The notes beneath the pieces were generated by a model. The model searched no databases. It was given only the letters and a program-made list of their open reading frames with translations, and had not been told where the DNA came from. The translations under genes were made by a program, and so were the position numbers. From positions 1 to 5,222 of the forward strand of contig JAUJMI010000288.1 of NCBI GenBank assembly GCA_030446945.1: a stretch of DNA of 5,222 bases, written 5' to 3'. This document shows, one piece after another, positions 1-5,222 of the stretch (positions are counted from its first letter, which is position 1; every line of letters starts with the position of its first letter). This stretch comes from Longimicrobium sp. (GTDB taxonomy: Bacteria > Gemmatimonadota > Gemmatimonadetes > Longimicrobiales > Longimicrobiaceae).

Positions 1-8
1 CTCCCCTT

Positions 9-80
9 TGTCATCCTGAGGGAGCCGCGCGACGAAGCTCCGCGCGGCTTCCCGAACTCCTGCGGCCACCGGAGGATCTA
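9..80 (+). repeat. REP-like element TCATCCTGAG...GGAGGATCTA
   Basis: The stretch starts TGTCATCCTGAG and ends GGAGGATCTA, with an internal hairpin AGCCGCGCG (23-31) pairing perfectly with CGCGCGGCT (41-49) around a 9-base loop. I recall this start-and-end pattern as a dispersed intergenic repeat in several GC-rich bacterial genomes, but could not search. No coding signal is seen in positions 1-200. Confidence 0.5.
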
Positions 81-92
81 GCCGGCGATGCA

Positions 93-119
93 AGAGGCCG
101 GCGCGACTGGCCGGCCTCT
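93..119 (-). terminator. Terminator-like hairpin downstream of ptrB
   Basis: A perfect 9-base-pair stem AGAGGCCGG/CCGGCCTCT with a 9-base loop lies 81 bases beyond the ptrB stop. On the minus strand it is followed by TGCATC, without a U-run. The stem foot reads CCTCTTGCATC, nearly the same as at the lpdA hairpin (CCTCTTGCGTC). It is enclosed by GAGGATCTA (72-80) and TAGATCCTC (132-140), so it may be part of a composite repeat. Confidence 0.5.
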
Positions 120-131
120 CGGAACGCGCAG

Positions 132-160
132 TAGATCCTCGCTCCACGCCACAGGATGGA
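132..160 (-). repeat. Short inverted partner of the REP-like element
   Basis: Read on the minus strand this stretch runs from CATCCTG near its start to GAGGATCTA at its end, the same outer blocks as the element at 9-80 but with a shorter, different middle. The two therefore form an inverted pair around the ptrB terminator hairpin. The shared outer blocks are visible; a common origin is inference. Confidence 0.35.
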
Positions 161-200
161 GCAGGGGAGAGGACGGAGGAGCGCTTCGCACAGGTCCCGA

Positions 201-2321
201 TCAGTCCCTGATCCCGAGCTGATCCAGAATGAACGCATACCGGATCGCCGTTTCGCGCAGCGCGTCGTAGCGGCCGGAGGCGCCGCCGTGGCCGGCGCCC
301 ATATTGGTGCGCAGGAGGAGCGGGTTGGAGTCGGTCTTATGGGCACGCAGCTTGGCGACCCACTTCGCCGGCTCCCAGTACGCCACGCGCGGGTCGTTGA
401 GCCCGGCCGTCACCAGCATCGCCGGGTACGCCTTGCGCTCCACGTTGTCGTACGGCGAGTAGCTCTTCATGTAGCCGTAGTACTCGGGCTGGCTCGGGTT
501 CCCCCACTGCAGCCACTCGCCCGTGGTGAGGGGGATCGAGGCGTCCAGCATCGTGTTGATCACGTCCACGAACGGCACGTCGGCCACCACGGCCCGGAAG
601 AGCTCGGGGCGCATGTTGACCACGGCGCCCATCAGCAGCCCGCCCGCGCTCCCGCCGCGGATGGCCAGGCGCTCGCGCGACGTGTACTTCTCGCCGATCA
701 GGTGCTCGGCCGCGGCGATGAAGTCCGTGAAGGTGTTGCGCTTGTTGAGGAGCTTGCCCTGGTCGTACCAGTGGCGCCCCATCTCCTGCCCTCCGCGCAC
801 GTGGGCGATGGCGTACACCACCCCGCGGTCCAGCAGGCTCAGGTTGTTGGACTGGAAGTTGGGATCGGTGCTGCTGCCGTACGAGCCGTACGCGTACAGC
901 AGGAGCGGCCGCCGTCCGTCGCGCACCAGGGGCTTGCGGTACACGATGGAGAGCGGGATCATCGTGCCGTCCGCCGCGCGCGCCCAGCTTCGTTCGGTGG
1001 CGTACTGCGAAGGATCGTAGCCCCCCACCACTTCGGTCGCCTTCTTCAGTTCGCGCGTGCGCCGCGCCATGTCGAAGTCGTACACCGCCGGTGGCGTCAC
1101 CAGCGAGGTGTAGGTGAAGCGCAGGGTGGGCGAGTCGAAGTCCGGGTTCGCGCCGGGGCGAATGGTGTACACCGGCTCCGGGAAGTCCACGTCGTACCCG
1201 CCGCTCCCGTCCGGCTTCACCACGCGGATCTTGCGCAGCGCGTTCTGCCGCTGGTACAGCACCAGGTGGTTGCGGAAGACGTCGATCCCGCCCAGCAGCA
1301 CCGAGTCGCTGGCGGGGACCAGGTCGCGCCAGTTCCCCGGGTCCGATTCCGGGGCGGCAACGAGCTTGAAGTTGGGGGCGTTCTCGTTGGTGACGATCAG
1401 GAAGCGGTCGCCGTGGTGCTCCACGTCGTACAGCAGCTCCGCCTTCCGCGGGCGGATCATACGGAACGTCCCCATCGGCTGGTCGGCCGGGAGGACGCGC
1501 ACCTCCGAGGCGTTGAAGCTCCCCGACGAGATCGTCAGGTAGCGCCGGTCCTTGGTCCTGCCGATGCCGATGCGAAAGAGCTCGTCCGGCTCCTCGCCCA
1601 CCACCACGTCGCCCGCGGCGGGAGTGCCCAGCGTGTGTCGCAGGATGCGGTAGGGGCGGTTGGCCGCGTCGCTCATCCCGTAGAAGAGGGTGCGGTTGTC
1701 CGCCGCCCACTCCACGTTTCCGTTCACCCGCTCCAGGCGGTCGGGGAGGAGGTGGCCGGTGGTGAGGTCCTTGACCATCAGCGTGTAGCGCTCGCCGCCG
1801 GTGGTGTCCACCGCGAAGGCGAGCATCCGCGCGTCGGGGCTCACCTCGTACGCGCCCAGCGAGAAATAGCGCGTCCCCTCCGCCATCCGGTTCTGGTCCA
1901 GCAGCACCTCTTCGGGCGCCGAGAGGCTGCCGCGCTTGCGGGCGAGGATGGGGTACTGCTTTCCGCTCTCGGTGCGCGAGTAGTAGACGTAGTCTCCGAT
2001 CCGCTCGGGCACCGAGAGATCCGTCTCCCTGATCCGCCCCTTCATCTCCTGGAAGAGCTTCTCCTGGAGCGCGGCGGTGTGCCCCATCATGGCCTCGGTG
2101 TACCGGTTCTCCTCCTCGAGGTAGCCGATGACGGCGGGGTCTTTGCGCCGGTCGTCACGCAGCCAGAAGTAGTTGTCGATGCGCACGTCTCCCAGCGTGG
2201 TGTCCGCGCGGGGTACGATGCGCGCCACCGGCGGCCGCGGCGTCTGCGCGAGTGCCGGCGCCGCGCACGCCAGCGCGGTGCCGAGGACGAGGAGCGGCGC
2301 GTGGAGCGGATGGATGCGCAT
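201..2321 (-). CDS. ptrB: Oligopeptidase B-type serine peptidase (family S9A), predicted exported
   Basis: Serine peptidase of the prolyl oligopeptidase family, 706 residues. By homology it cleaves short peptides, typically after Arg or Lys. Residues 1-25 look like a Sec signal peptide: basic start, hydrophobic stretch from Leu10, ALA-Q cleavage site at 25/26. The N-terminal half begins with [11 protein letters not shown] (47-57) and should form the beta-propeller. The alpha/beta-hydrolase domain starts near residue 445. The triad is visible: Ser558 in RGGSAGG, Asp643 in GLNDPRV, His678 in [18 protein letters not shown] (648-659) and the SYSPYDNV block are oligopeptidase B hallmarks. These residues sit exactly 26 positions after the triad numbering I recall for the enteric enzyme (532/617/652). 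Two recalled specificity acids are replaced here (Asn488, Leu604). The ATG at 2321 is chosen because it gives the signal peptide; no Shine-Dalgarno sequence precedes it. It lies 399 bases from lpdA and is probably its own transcript. The family is near certain; cleavage preference is open. Confidence 0.95.
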   Translation of the reverse strand: MRIHPLHAPLLVLGTALACAAPALAQTPRPPVARIVPRADTTLGDVRIDNYFWLRDDRRKDPAVIGYLEEENRYTEAMMGHTAALQEKLFQEMKGRIRETDLSVPERIGDYVYYSRTESGKQYPILARKRGSLSAPEEVLLDQNRMAEGTRYFSLGAYEVSPDARMLAFAVDTTGGERYTLMVKDLTTGHLLPDRLERVNGNVEWAADNRTLFYGMSDAANRPYRILRHTLGTPAAGDVVVGEEPDELFRIGIGRTKDRRYLTISSGSFNASEVRVLPADQPMGTFRMIRPRKAELLYDVEHHGDRFLIVTNENAPNFKLVAAPESDPGNWRDLVPASDSVLLGGIDVFRNHLVLYQRQNALRKIRVVKPDGSGGYDVDFPEPVYTIRPGANPDFDSPTLRFTYTSLVTPPAVYDFDMARRTRELKKATEVVGGYDPSQYATERSWARAADGTMIPLSIVYRKPLVRDGRRPLLLYAYGSYGSSTDPNFQSNNLSLLDRGVVYAIAHVRGGQEMGRHWYDQGKLLNKRNTFTDFIAAAEHLIGEKYTSRERLAIRGGSAGGLLMGAVVNMRPELFRAVVADVPFVDVINTMLDASIPLTTGEWLQWGNPSQPEYYGYMKSYSPYDNVERKAYPAMLVTAGLNDPRVAYWEPAKWVAKLRAHKTDSNPLLLRTNMGAGHGGASGRYDALRETAIRYAFILDQLGIRD

Positions 2322-2363
2322 GTTCAGGCGGAGGAGGGAGGCGGATGGTGAGGATGTTTTCGC

Positions 2364-2392
2364 ATTCTACGTGGCGGGCGAGGTGTGGGGAA
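2364..2392 (-). promoter_or_regulatory. Candidate sigma70-type promoter for ptrB
   Basis: On the minus strand TAGAAT (2364-2369) matches the -10 consensus at five of six bases and stands out in GC-rich DNA. TTCCCC (2387-2392), 17 bases upstream, is a weak -35. Initiation here would give a leader of roughly 35 bases before the ptrB ATG. No operator is evident. Confidence 0.3.
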
Positions 2393-2434
2393 GGGTGGTG
2401 GGCGGCCCTGACCCCCGGCTCGTTACACTCGCCT

Positions 2435-2491
2435 GCCCCCTCTCCCGATAACAGGAGAGGGCTCCGTCCTCACGTTATCGTGGGAGGGGGC
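2435..2491. repeat. Paired inverted GATAAC elements (BIME-like)
   Basis: GCCCCCTCTCCCGATAAC (2435-2452) and its inverted partner GTTATCGTGGGAGGGGGC (2474-2491) match at 16 of 18 positions, separated by 21 bases. The left unit also folds alone: CCCTCTCC (2438-2445) pairs perfectly with GGAGAGGG (2454-2461) around CGATAACA. Two palindromic units in head-to-head arrangement are the form of bacterial interspersed mosaic elements. It lies downstream of the lpdA terminator and upstream of the putative ptrB promoter. Confidence 0.6.
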
Positions 2492-2511
2492 GTGGGTGCG
2501 TGGCGTCACGC

Positions 2512-2550
2512 GGATGCCATGGGGCGCGATTCGTCGCGCCCGTGCCATCC
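2512..2550. repeat. Long intergenic hairpin with TTCG loop
   Basis: A perfect 8-base-pair stem GGGCGCGA/TCGCGCCC (2522-2529, 2534-2541) encloses a TTCG tetraloop. The stem continues through a small internal loop to GGATG (2512-2516) pairing with CATCC (2546-2550). Directly beside it are GCGTG-GCGT-CACGC (2498-2511) and the 10-base perfect palindrome CGGTGCACCG (2550-2559). It is probably a dispersed REP-like element rather than a gene-specific regulator. Confidence 0.55.
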
Positions 2551-2584
2551 GGTGCACCGACATTGTCACGACCCACCAATTCGT

Positions 2585-2615
2585 AGGGGAGGACCTGCGT
2601 GGTCCGCCCGCCCCT
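2585..2615. repeat. Imperfect intergenic hairpin
   Basis: GGACC (2591-2595) and GGTCC (2601-2605) pair around the 5-base loop TGCGT. AGGGG (2585-2589) and CCCCT (2611-2615) can close an outer stem across an asymmetric bulge. It belongs to the palindrome-rich stretch between lpdA and ptrB and has no protein-coding character. Confidence 0.45.
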
Positions 2616-2667
2616 GACCCGTCTCGAACTCCGGGCTGGTCGCGCCGATGCCCGCGATGAGACGCAA

Positions 2668-2697
2668 GAGGGCGCCGCCCGACCCGGCGGCGCCCTC
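2668..2697 (-). terminator. GC-rich terminator-like hairpin after lpdA
   Basis: A perfect 12-base-pair stem (GAGGGCGCCGCC against GGCGGCGCCCTC) with a 6-base loop lies 23 bases past the lpdA stop. The next bases on the minus strand are TTGCGTCTC, so the U-tract is poor. Position, stability and the change from coding to repeat-rich DNA all support an lpdA transcript end. The sequence CCTCTTGCRTC at its foot also ends the ptrB hairpin. Confidence 0.65.
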
Positions 2698-2720
2698 CCC
2701 ATTCACCTGCGAAGGGAATC

Positions 2721-4112
2721 CTACAGGTGGATCATGCGGCCATCCACGCCCAGCGCGGCTTCCTTCACGGCCTCGGGCAGCGTGGGATGCGCGTGCACGG
2801 TGCGGGCGATGTCCTCCGCCGAAGCCTGGAACTCGATGGCGGTGGCGAGCTGCGCGATCAGGTCCGAGGCGCGCGGGCCGATGATGTGCGCCCCCAGCAT
2901 CCGGTCCGTGCGCGCGTCGGCCAGGATCTTCACGAAGCCGTCCGTCTCGCCCATCGCCTTGGCGCGGCCGTTGGCGAGGAAGGGGAACTTGCCCGTCCTG
3001 TACTCGATCCCCTGGGCCTTGAGCTCCTCCTCGGTGGCGCCGACGGAGGCGATCTCGGGCCAGGTGTAGACGATGTTGGCGACGGCGTCGTAGTTGACGT
3101 GGCCGTGCTTCCCCGCGGCGATCTCCACCGCGGCCACGCCCTCGTCCTCCGCCTTGTGCGCCAGCATCCGCCCGCCGATCGCGTCGCCGATGGCGTACAC
3201 GTTGCCCACGCCGGCGTGGTAGCTCGTGTCCACCTGGATCACGCCGCGCTCCATGCGGATCCCGGCCTCCTCGAAGCCCATCCCCTCCGTGTACGCGCGC
3301 CGCCCCACCGACACCAGCAGGTAGTCCGCCTCGATCGGCTCCTGCCCCTCGACACTCACGACCACCCTGTCGCCGCGCCGCTCGGCGCCGGTCACGCGCG
3401 CCCCGGTGCGGATGTCGAAGCCCTGCTTGCGGAAGACGCGGTCCGCCGTCTTCACCACCTCGCCGTCCAGGCCGGAGAGGATGGTGGGCATCGCCTCCAG
3501 GATGGTGACCTTGGAGCCGAGCCGCAGCCATACGCTCCCCAGCTCCATCCCGATCACGCCGCCTCCCACGATCACCAGGTGCTCGGGGATGGCGGGGATG
3601 AACTGCGCGCCCGTGGAGTCGATGATCCGCTCGCCGTCGAACTTCAGGAAGGGGAGCTCGACGGGGACGGAGCCCGGCGCCAGGATGATCGTCTTCCCGC
3701 GCACCATCTGCGTGCCGCTCTCGCCCGTCACCTCGATGGTCTCGGGCGAGGTCATGCGGCCGAAGCCCCTGATCCACTCGATCTTGTTCTTCTTGAAGAG
3801 CCCGGCGACCCCCTGCGTCAGCGACTTCACCACCGCGTCTTTGCGGGCGAGCATGGTGGGGACGTCCACCGTGGCGGCCTCCACGCGGATGCCGTGCAGC
3901 TCGGCCTTGTGGCGGATCTGCTCGAAGAGCTCTGACGAGTCGAGGAGCGCCTTGCTGGGGATGCACCCCACGCGCAGACAGGTGCCGCCCAGCGCCGGCT
4001 CCTTCTCGATGCACGCCGTCTTGAAGCCCATCTGCGCCGCGCGGATCGCCGCCACGTACCCGCCGGGCCCGCCGCCGAGCACGACCAAGTCGAAGTTCAG
4101 TTCGTCTGCCAT
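2721..4112 (-). CDS. lpdA: Dihydrolipoyl dehydrogenase (E3 of 2-oxoacid dehydrogenase complexes)
   Basis: FAD-dependent disulfide oxidoreductase of 463 residues, full length for the family. It oxidises the dihydrolipoyl arm of E2 and passes electrons through a redox disulfide and FAD to NAD+, in the cytoplasm. FAD-binding GGGPGG lies at 13-18. The redox pair Cys45/Cys50 lies in GGTCLRVGCIPSKALL. The NAD-binding GGGVIG is at 183-188 and the second FAD motif, NVYAIGDAIGG, at 304-314. The dimerisation domain ends with HAHPTLPEA, giving the His442-Glu447 catalytic pair of the neighbouring subunit; Pro446 fills a position often Ser or His. The ATG at 4112 starts directly before the first beta-strand and fits known N-termini. 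No Shine-Dalgarno sequence is visible upstream, where ACGCACTTC repeats lie instead. It follows odhB after 299 bases, so it probably serves 2-oxoglutarate dehydrogenase and perhaps also pyruvate dehydrogenase. A terminator-like hairpin follows the TAG stop by 23 bases. Confidence 0.98.
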   Translation of the reverse strand: MADELNFDLVVLGGGPGGYVAAIRAAQMGFKTACIEKEPALGGTCLRVGCIPSKALLDSSELFEQIRHKAELHGIRVEAATVDVPTMLARKDAVVKSLTQGVAGLFKKNKIEWIRGFGRMTSPETIEVTGESGTQMVRGKTIILAPGSVPVELPFLKFDGERIIDSTGAQFIPAIPEHLVIVGGGVIGMELGSVWLRLGSKVTILEAMPTILSGLDGEVVKTADRVFRKQGFDIRTGARVTGAERRGDRVVVSVEGQEPIEADYLLVSVGRRAYTEGMGFEEAGIRMERGVIQVDTSYHAGVGNVYAIGDAIGGRMLAHKAEDEGVAAVEIAAGKHGHVNYDAVANIVYTWPEIASVGATEEELKAQGIEYRTGKFPFLANGRAKAMGETDGFVKILADARTDRMLGAHIIGPRASDLIAQLATAIEFQASAEDIARTVHAHPTLPEAVKEAALGVDGRMIHL

Positions 4113-4119
4113 ATATGCC

Positions 4120-4179
4120 GAAGTGCGTGAAGTGCGTGAGTGCGTTGGGGCCGGAAGTGCTGAGCCCTAAGTCCCAAGT
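4120..4179. repeat. Short tandem repeats immediately upstream of lpdA
   Basis: Two perfect 9-base units GAAGTGCGT (4120-4128, 4129-4137) are followed by an 8-base variant GAGTGCGT (4138-4145) and a partial GAAGTGC (4154-4160). Next to them are two similar heptamers, CCTAAGT and CCCAAGT (4166-4179). The array starts 7 bases before the lpdA start codon, so it occupies the place of a ribosome-binding site and part of the 5' leader. On the lpdA strand the unit reads ACGCACTTC. Confidence 0.7.
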
Positions 4180-4221
4180 GGAGCAAGGTCTGGTGCCGCA
4201 ACCCGATTCGCAAGCCTGCAC

Positions 4222-4237
4222 ATGATACAACATTTTA
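4222..4237 (-). promoter_or_regulatory. Possible -10 elements for separate lpdA transcription
   Basis: This is the most AT-rich spot in the odhB-lpdA gap. Read on the minus strand it holds TAAAAT (4232-4237) and TATCAT (4222-4227), each close to TATAAT. Neither has a convincing -35 hexamer about 17 bases upstream, where the hairpin lies. If used, the leader before lpdA would be roughly 100 bases. The alternative reading is simply the AT-rich tail of the terminator hairpin. Confidence 0.22.
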
Positions 4238-4240
4238 GAA

Positions 4241-4275
4241 CGCAGGGGACCGATCGAGTGGATCGGCCCCCTGCG
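4241..4275 (-). terminator. Strong hairpin after odhB and the small ORF, terminator-like
   Basis: A 15-base-pair stem with a 5-base loop (4256-4260). In minus-strand RNA all 15 positions pair, 14 Watson-Crick plus one G-U (4267/4249). On the plus strand that position would be an A-C mismatch, so the structure favours minus-strand transcription, the direction of odhB. Downstream on that strand comes TTCTAAAATG, AT-rich but not a clean U-tract, so termination may be partial. It could instead be an mRNA-stabilising or processing hairpin between odhB and lpdA. Confidence 0.55.
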
Positions 4276-4289
4276 GGTCCAGCGCTTGT

Positions 4290-4397
4290 TCAGTGCGTCA
4301 GGAGTTGAGCGTATACCTCGTCTTCCTCGTTTCCCCAGCCCGCGTCTAGCGGCGGCTGGCTCGCGCCGGTCCAGAATTGACCGTCGTCAGCCGGCAC
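4290..4397 (-). CDS. Candidate 35-residue small protein directly downstream of odhB
   Basis: A GTG-initiated ORF of 35 codons that I do not recognise. The same frame is open further up, and a CTG overlapping the odhB stop as CTGA (4413-4415) would give 41 residues by translational coupling. The peptide starts MPADDGQFWTG and ends WGNEEDEVYAQLLTH: acidic, with two Trp, one Phe and one Tyr, and no Arg or Lys in the 35-residue form. That composition differs from the Arg/Pro/Ala-rich shadow frames elsewhere here. Third positions are about three-quarters G or C by my count, lower than seems usual for the flanking genes. The stop falls 14 bases before the 4241-4275 hairpin, so the ORF fills most of the space between odhB and its apparent terminator. 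No Shine-Dalgarno sequence is clear. The WGNEEDEVY tail faintly recalls C-termini of some small antitoxins, but no toxin partner is present. It may be a true small gene, a gene remnant or chance. Confidence 0.33.
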   Translation of the reverse strand: MPADDGQFWTGASQPPLDAGWGNEEDEVYAQLLTH

Positions 4398-4411
4398 GTC
4401 GTTCGGCGTCT

Positions 4412-5222
4412 TCAGCCTTCGAGCAGCAGGTTGACCGGGTCCTCGATCATCCGCTTCACCGTGACCAGGAAGCGCACGGCCTCGCTGCCGTCGACGATGC
4501 GGTGGTCGTAGGTGAGGGCGACGTACATGATGGGGCGGATCTCCACCTGGCCGTTCACGGCGACCGGGCGCTCCACGATGTTGTGCATCCCCAGGATCCC
4601 CACCTGCGGCGGGTTGAGGATGGGGGTGGAGAGCATGGACCCAAAGGTGCCGCCGTTGGTGATGGTGAAGGTGCCGCCCTGAAGCTCCTCCAGCGACAGC
4701 TTCCCGTCGCGCGCGCGCGTGCCCAGGTCCGCGATCTCCTTTTCCAGCGCGGCGAAGCTCTTCTTGTCCGCGTCGCGCACCACGGGCACCACCAGCCCCT
4801 CCTCGGCGCCGACGGCGATGCCGATGTCGTAGTGCTGCTTCAGCACCATCTCGTCGCCCTGGATCTCCGCGTTGATGCGCGGGAACTGCTTGAGCGCGCC
4901 GATCACCGCCTTGGCGAAGAACGACATGAAGCCGAGCTTGATCCCGTTCTGCTTCACGAAGGCGTCCTGCCGCTCCTTGCGCAGCTTCATCACCGCGCTC
5001 ATGTCCACCTCGTTGAAGGTGGTGAGCGAGGCCGTGGTCTGCTGCGCCTCCACCAGCCGCCGCGCGATCGTCTGGCGGCGGCGCGACATCCGCTCGCGCT
5101 TCTCGCGACCCGGTGCTGCGGCGGCGGGTTTGGCACGGGGGGCGGCGGGCGCCGCGGGCGCCGCGGGCGCGGGGGCGGGAGCGGCGGCTGGCTGCTGGCC
5201 GCGCGAGCGCCCGTCCTCGATC
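4412..5222 (-). CDS. odhB: 2-oxoglutarate dehydrogenase E2, dihydrolipoyl succinyltransferase (partial, 5' end outside window)
   Basis: The C-terminal 269 residues of E2o (also called sucB), which transfers the succinyl group from the lipoyl arm to CoA. The reading frame is open to the window edge. The ATG at 5089 is internal, since family homology starts before it ([19 protein letters not shown]). From the edge inward come [10 protein letters not shown], probably the end of the peripheral-subunit-binding region, then an Ala/Pro-rich swinging linker of about 28 residues, then the catalytic core. LTTFNEVDM is typical of succinyl- rather than acetyltransferases. The core also has [27 protein letters not shown] and the catalytic YDHRIVDG, with His encoded at 4502-4504 and Asp at 4490-4492. 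It ends normally with LLLEG and a TGA stop. The lipoyl domain must lie beyond the right edge. lpdA downstream supports the assignment. Nothing suggests truncation; the gene is only cut by the window. Confidence 0.96.
   Translation of the reverse strand, partial: IEDGRSRGQQPAAAPAPAPAAPAAPAAPRAKPAAAAPGREKRERMSRRRQTIARRLVEAQQTTASLTTFNEVDMSAVMKLRKERQDAFVKQNGIKLGFMSFFAKAVIGALKQFPRINAEIQGDEMVLKQHYDIGIAVGAEEGLVVPVVRDADKKSFAALEKEIADLGTRARDGKLSLEELQGGTFTITNGGTFGSMLSTPILNPPQVGILGMHNIVERPVAVNGQVEIRPIMYVALTYDHRIVDGSEAVRFLVTVKRMIEDPVNLLLEG
5145..5171 (-). repeat. Nine-base tandem repeat in the odhB linker
   Basis: Three in-frame copies of GCGGGCGCC (the last differing at one base) encode part of the Ala/Pro swinging linker of E2. 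Because the unit is a multiple of three, slippage would lengthen or shorten the linker without breaking the frame. Confidence 0.7.

Noticed and set aside
156..2351. Plus-strand ORF of 731 codons opposite ptrB
   Set aside because: It is rich in His, Arg, Val and Ala with no recognisable domain. It is the mirror of a GC3-rich gene, and the minus strand carries clear peptidase motifs.
2435..2491. CRISPR array or attachment site in the palindromic spacer
   Set aside because: There are no regularly spaced direct repeats with unique spacers, and no cas or integrase gene is present; the units are inverted.
2252..2617. Plus-strand ORFs reaching from the ptrB 5' end into the spacer
   Set aside because: Composition is shadow-like, start sites lie inside ptrB, and they cross the inverted repeats.
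2616..2667. tRNA-like remnant (CTCGAACTCCGG)
   Set aside because: No T-arm TTCGAAT-type core, acceptor stem or anticodon arm could be assembled around it.
2475..2702. Minus-strand ORF of 75 codons between lpdA and ptrB
   Set aside because: It starts within 5 bases of the lpdA terminator stem and runs through it and several palindromes; the protein is Arg/Pro-rich without any motif.
2727..3935. Plus-strand ORF of 402 codons, and the plus-strand ORF at 3406-4170, opposite lpdA
   Set aside because: Both are antisense shadows with low-complexity composition; the minus strand encodes an unambiguous E3.
2566..4233. Minus-strand ORF of 555 codons overlapping lpdA in another frame
   Set aside because: It is Arg/Gly/Ala-rich, typical of a frame-shifted reading of a high-GC gene, and runs through the terminator and repeats.
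4412..5089. Treating the ATG at 5089 as the true odhB start
   Set aside because: The frame is open to the window edge and encodes the Ala/Pro linker and conserved GREKRER upstream; E2 needs its lipoyl domain.

Overview
This 5.2-kb window is G+C-rich (codon third positions are mostly G or C) and all recognisable genes lie on the minus strand. Read in the direction of transcription, from high to low coordinates, the order is: odhB, the E2 succinyltransferase of 2-oxoglutarate dehydrogenase, whose 5' part lies beyond the window edge (4412-5222); a candidate 35-codon small ORF (4290-4397); a strong hairpin (4241-4275); lpdA, the E3 dihydrolipoyl dehydrogenase (2721-4112); a GC-rich terminator hairpin (2668-2697); about 300 bases of palindromic, repeat-like non-coding DNA; ptrB, an oligopeptidase B-type S9 serine peptidase with a signal peptide (201-2321); and a last terminator-like hairpin with flanking repeats (1-200).

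odhB and lpdA are a functional pair. E2 transfers the succinyl group from its lipoyl arm to CoA, and E3 reoxidises that arm with FAD and NAD+, closing the 2-oxoglutarate dehydrogenase reaction of the TCA cycle. The E1 gene (odhA/sucA) would be expected upstream, beyond the right edge. The 299-base gap between odhB and lpdA holds a hairpin that pairs best on the minus strand, so lpdA may also be transcribed separately. That would suit an E3 shared with other 2-oxoacid dehydrogenases. The ptrB product has no evident link to this pathway and looks like an independent unit.

The organism is probably an aerobic, GC-rich, Gram-negative-type bacterium. The intergenic style (TCATCCTGAG...GGATCTA elements, GTGCGTGA-type tandem repeats, CTAAGTCCCAAGT heptamers, palindromes) reminds me of Gemmatimonadota such as Longimicrobium. 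That is recollection, not a search result, and the assignment is tentative.

No defence, mobile or biosynthetic system is visible. The coding content is ordinary central metabolism plus a peptidase. The points worth a second look are the small ORF directly behind odhB, the loss of half of the specificity-determining acidic residues in the exported oligopeptidase B, and the dense palindromic DNA between genes.
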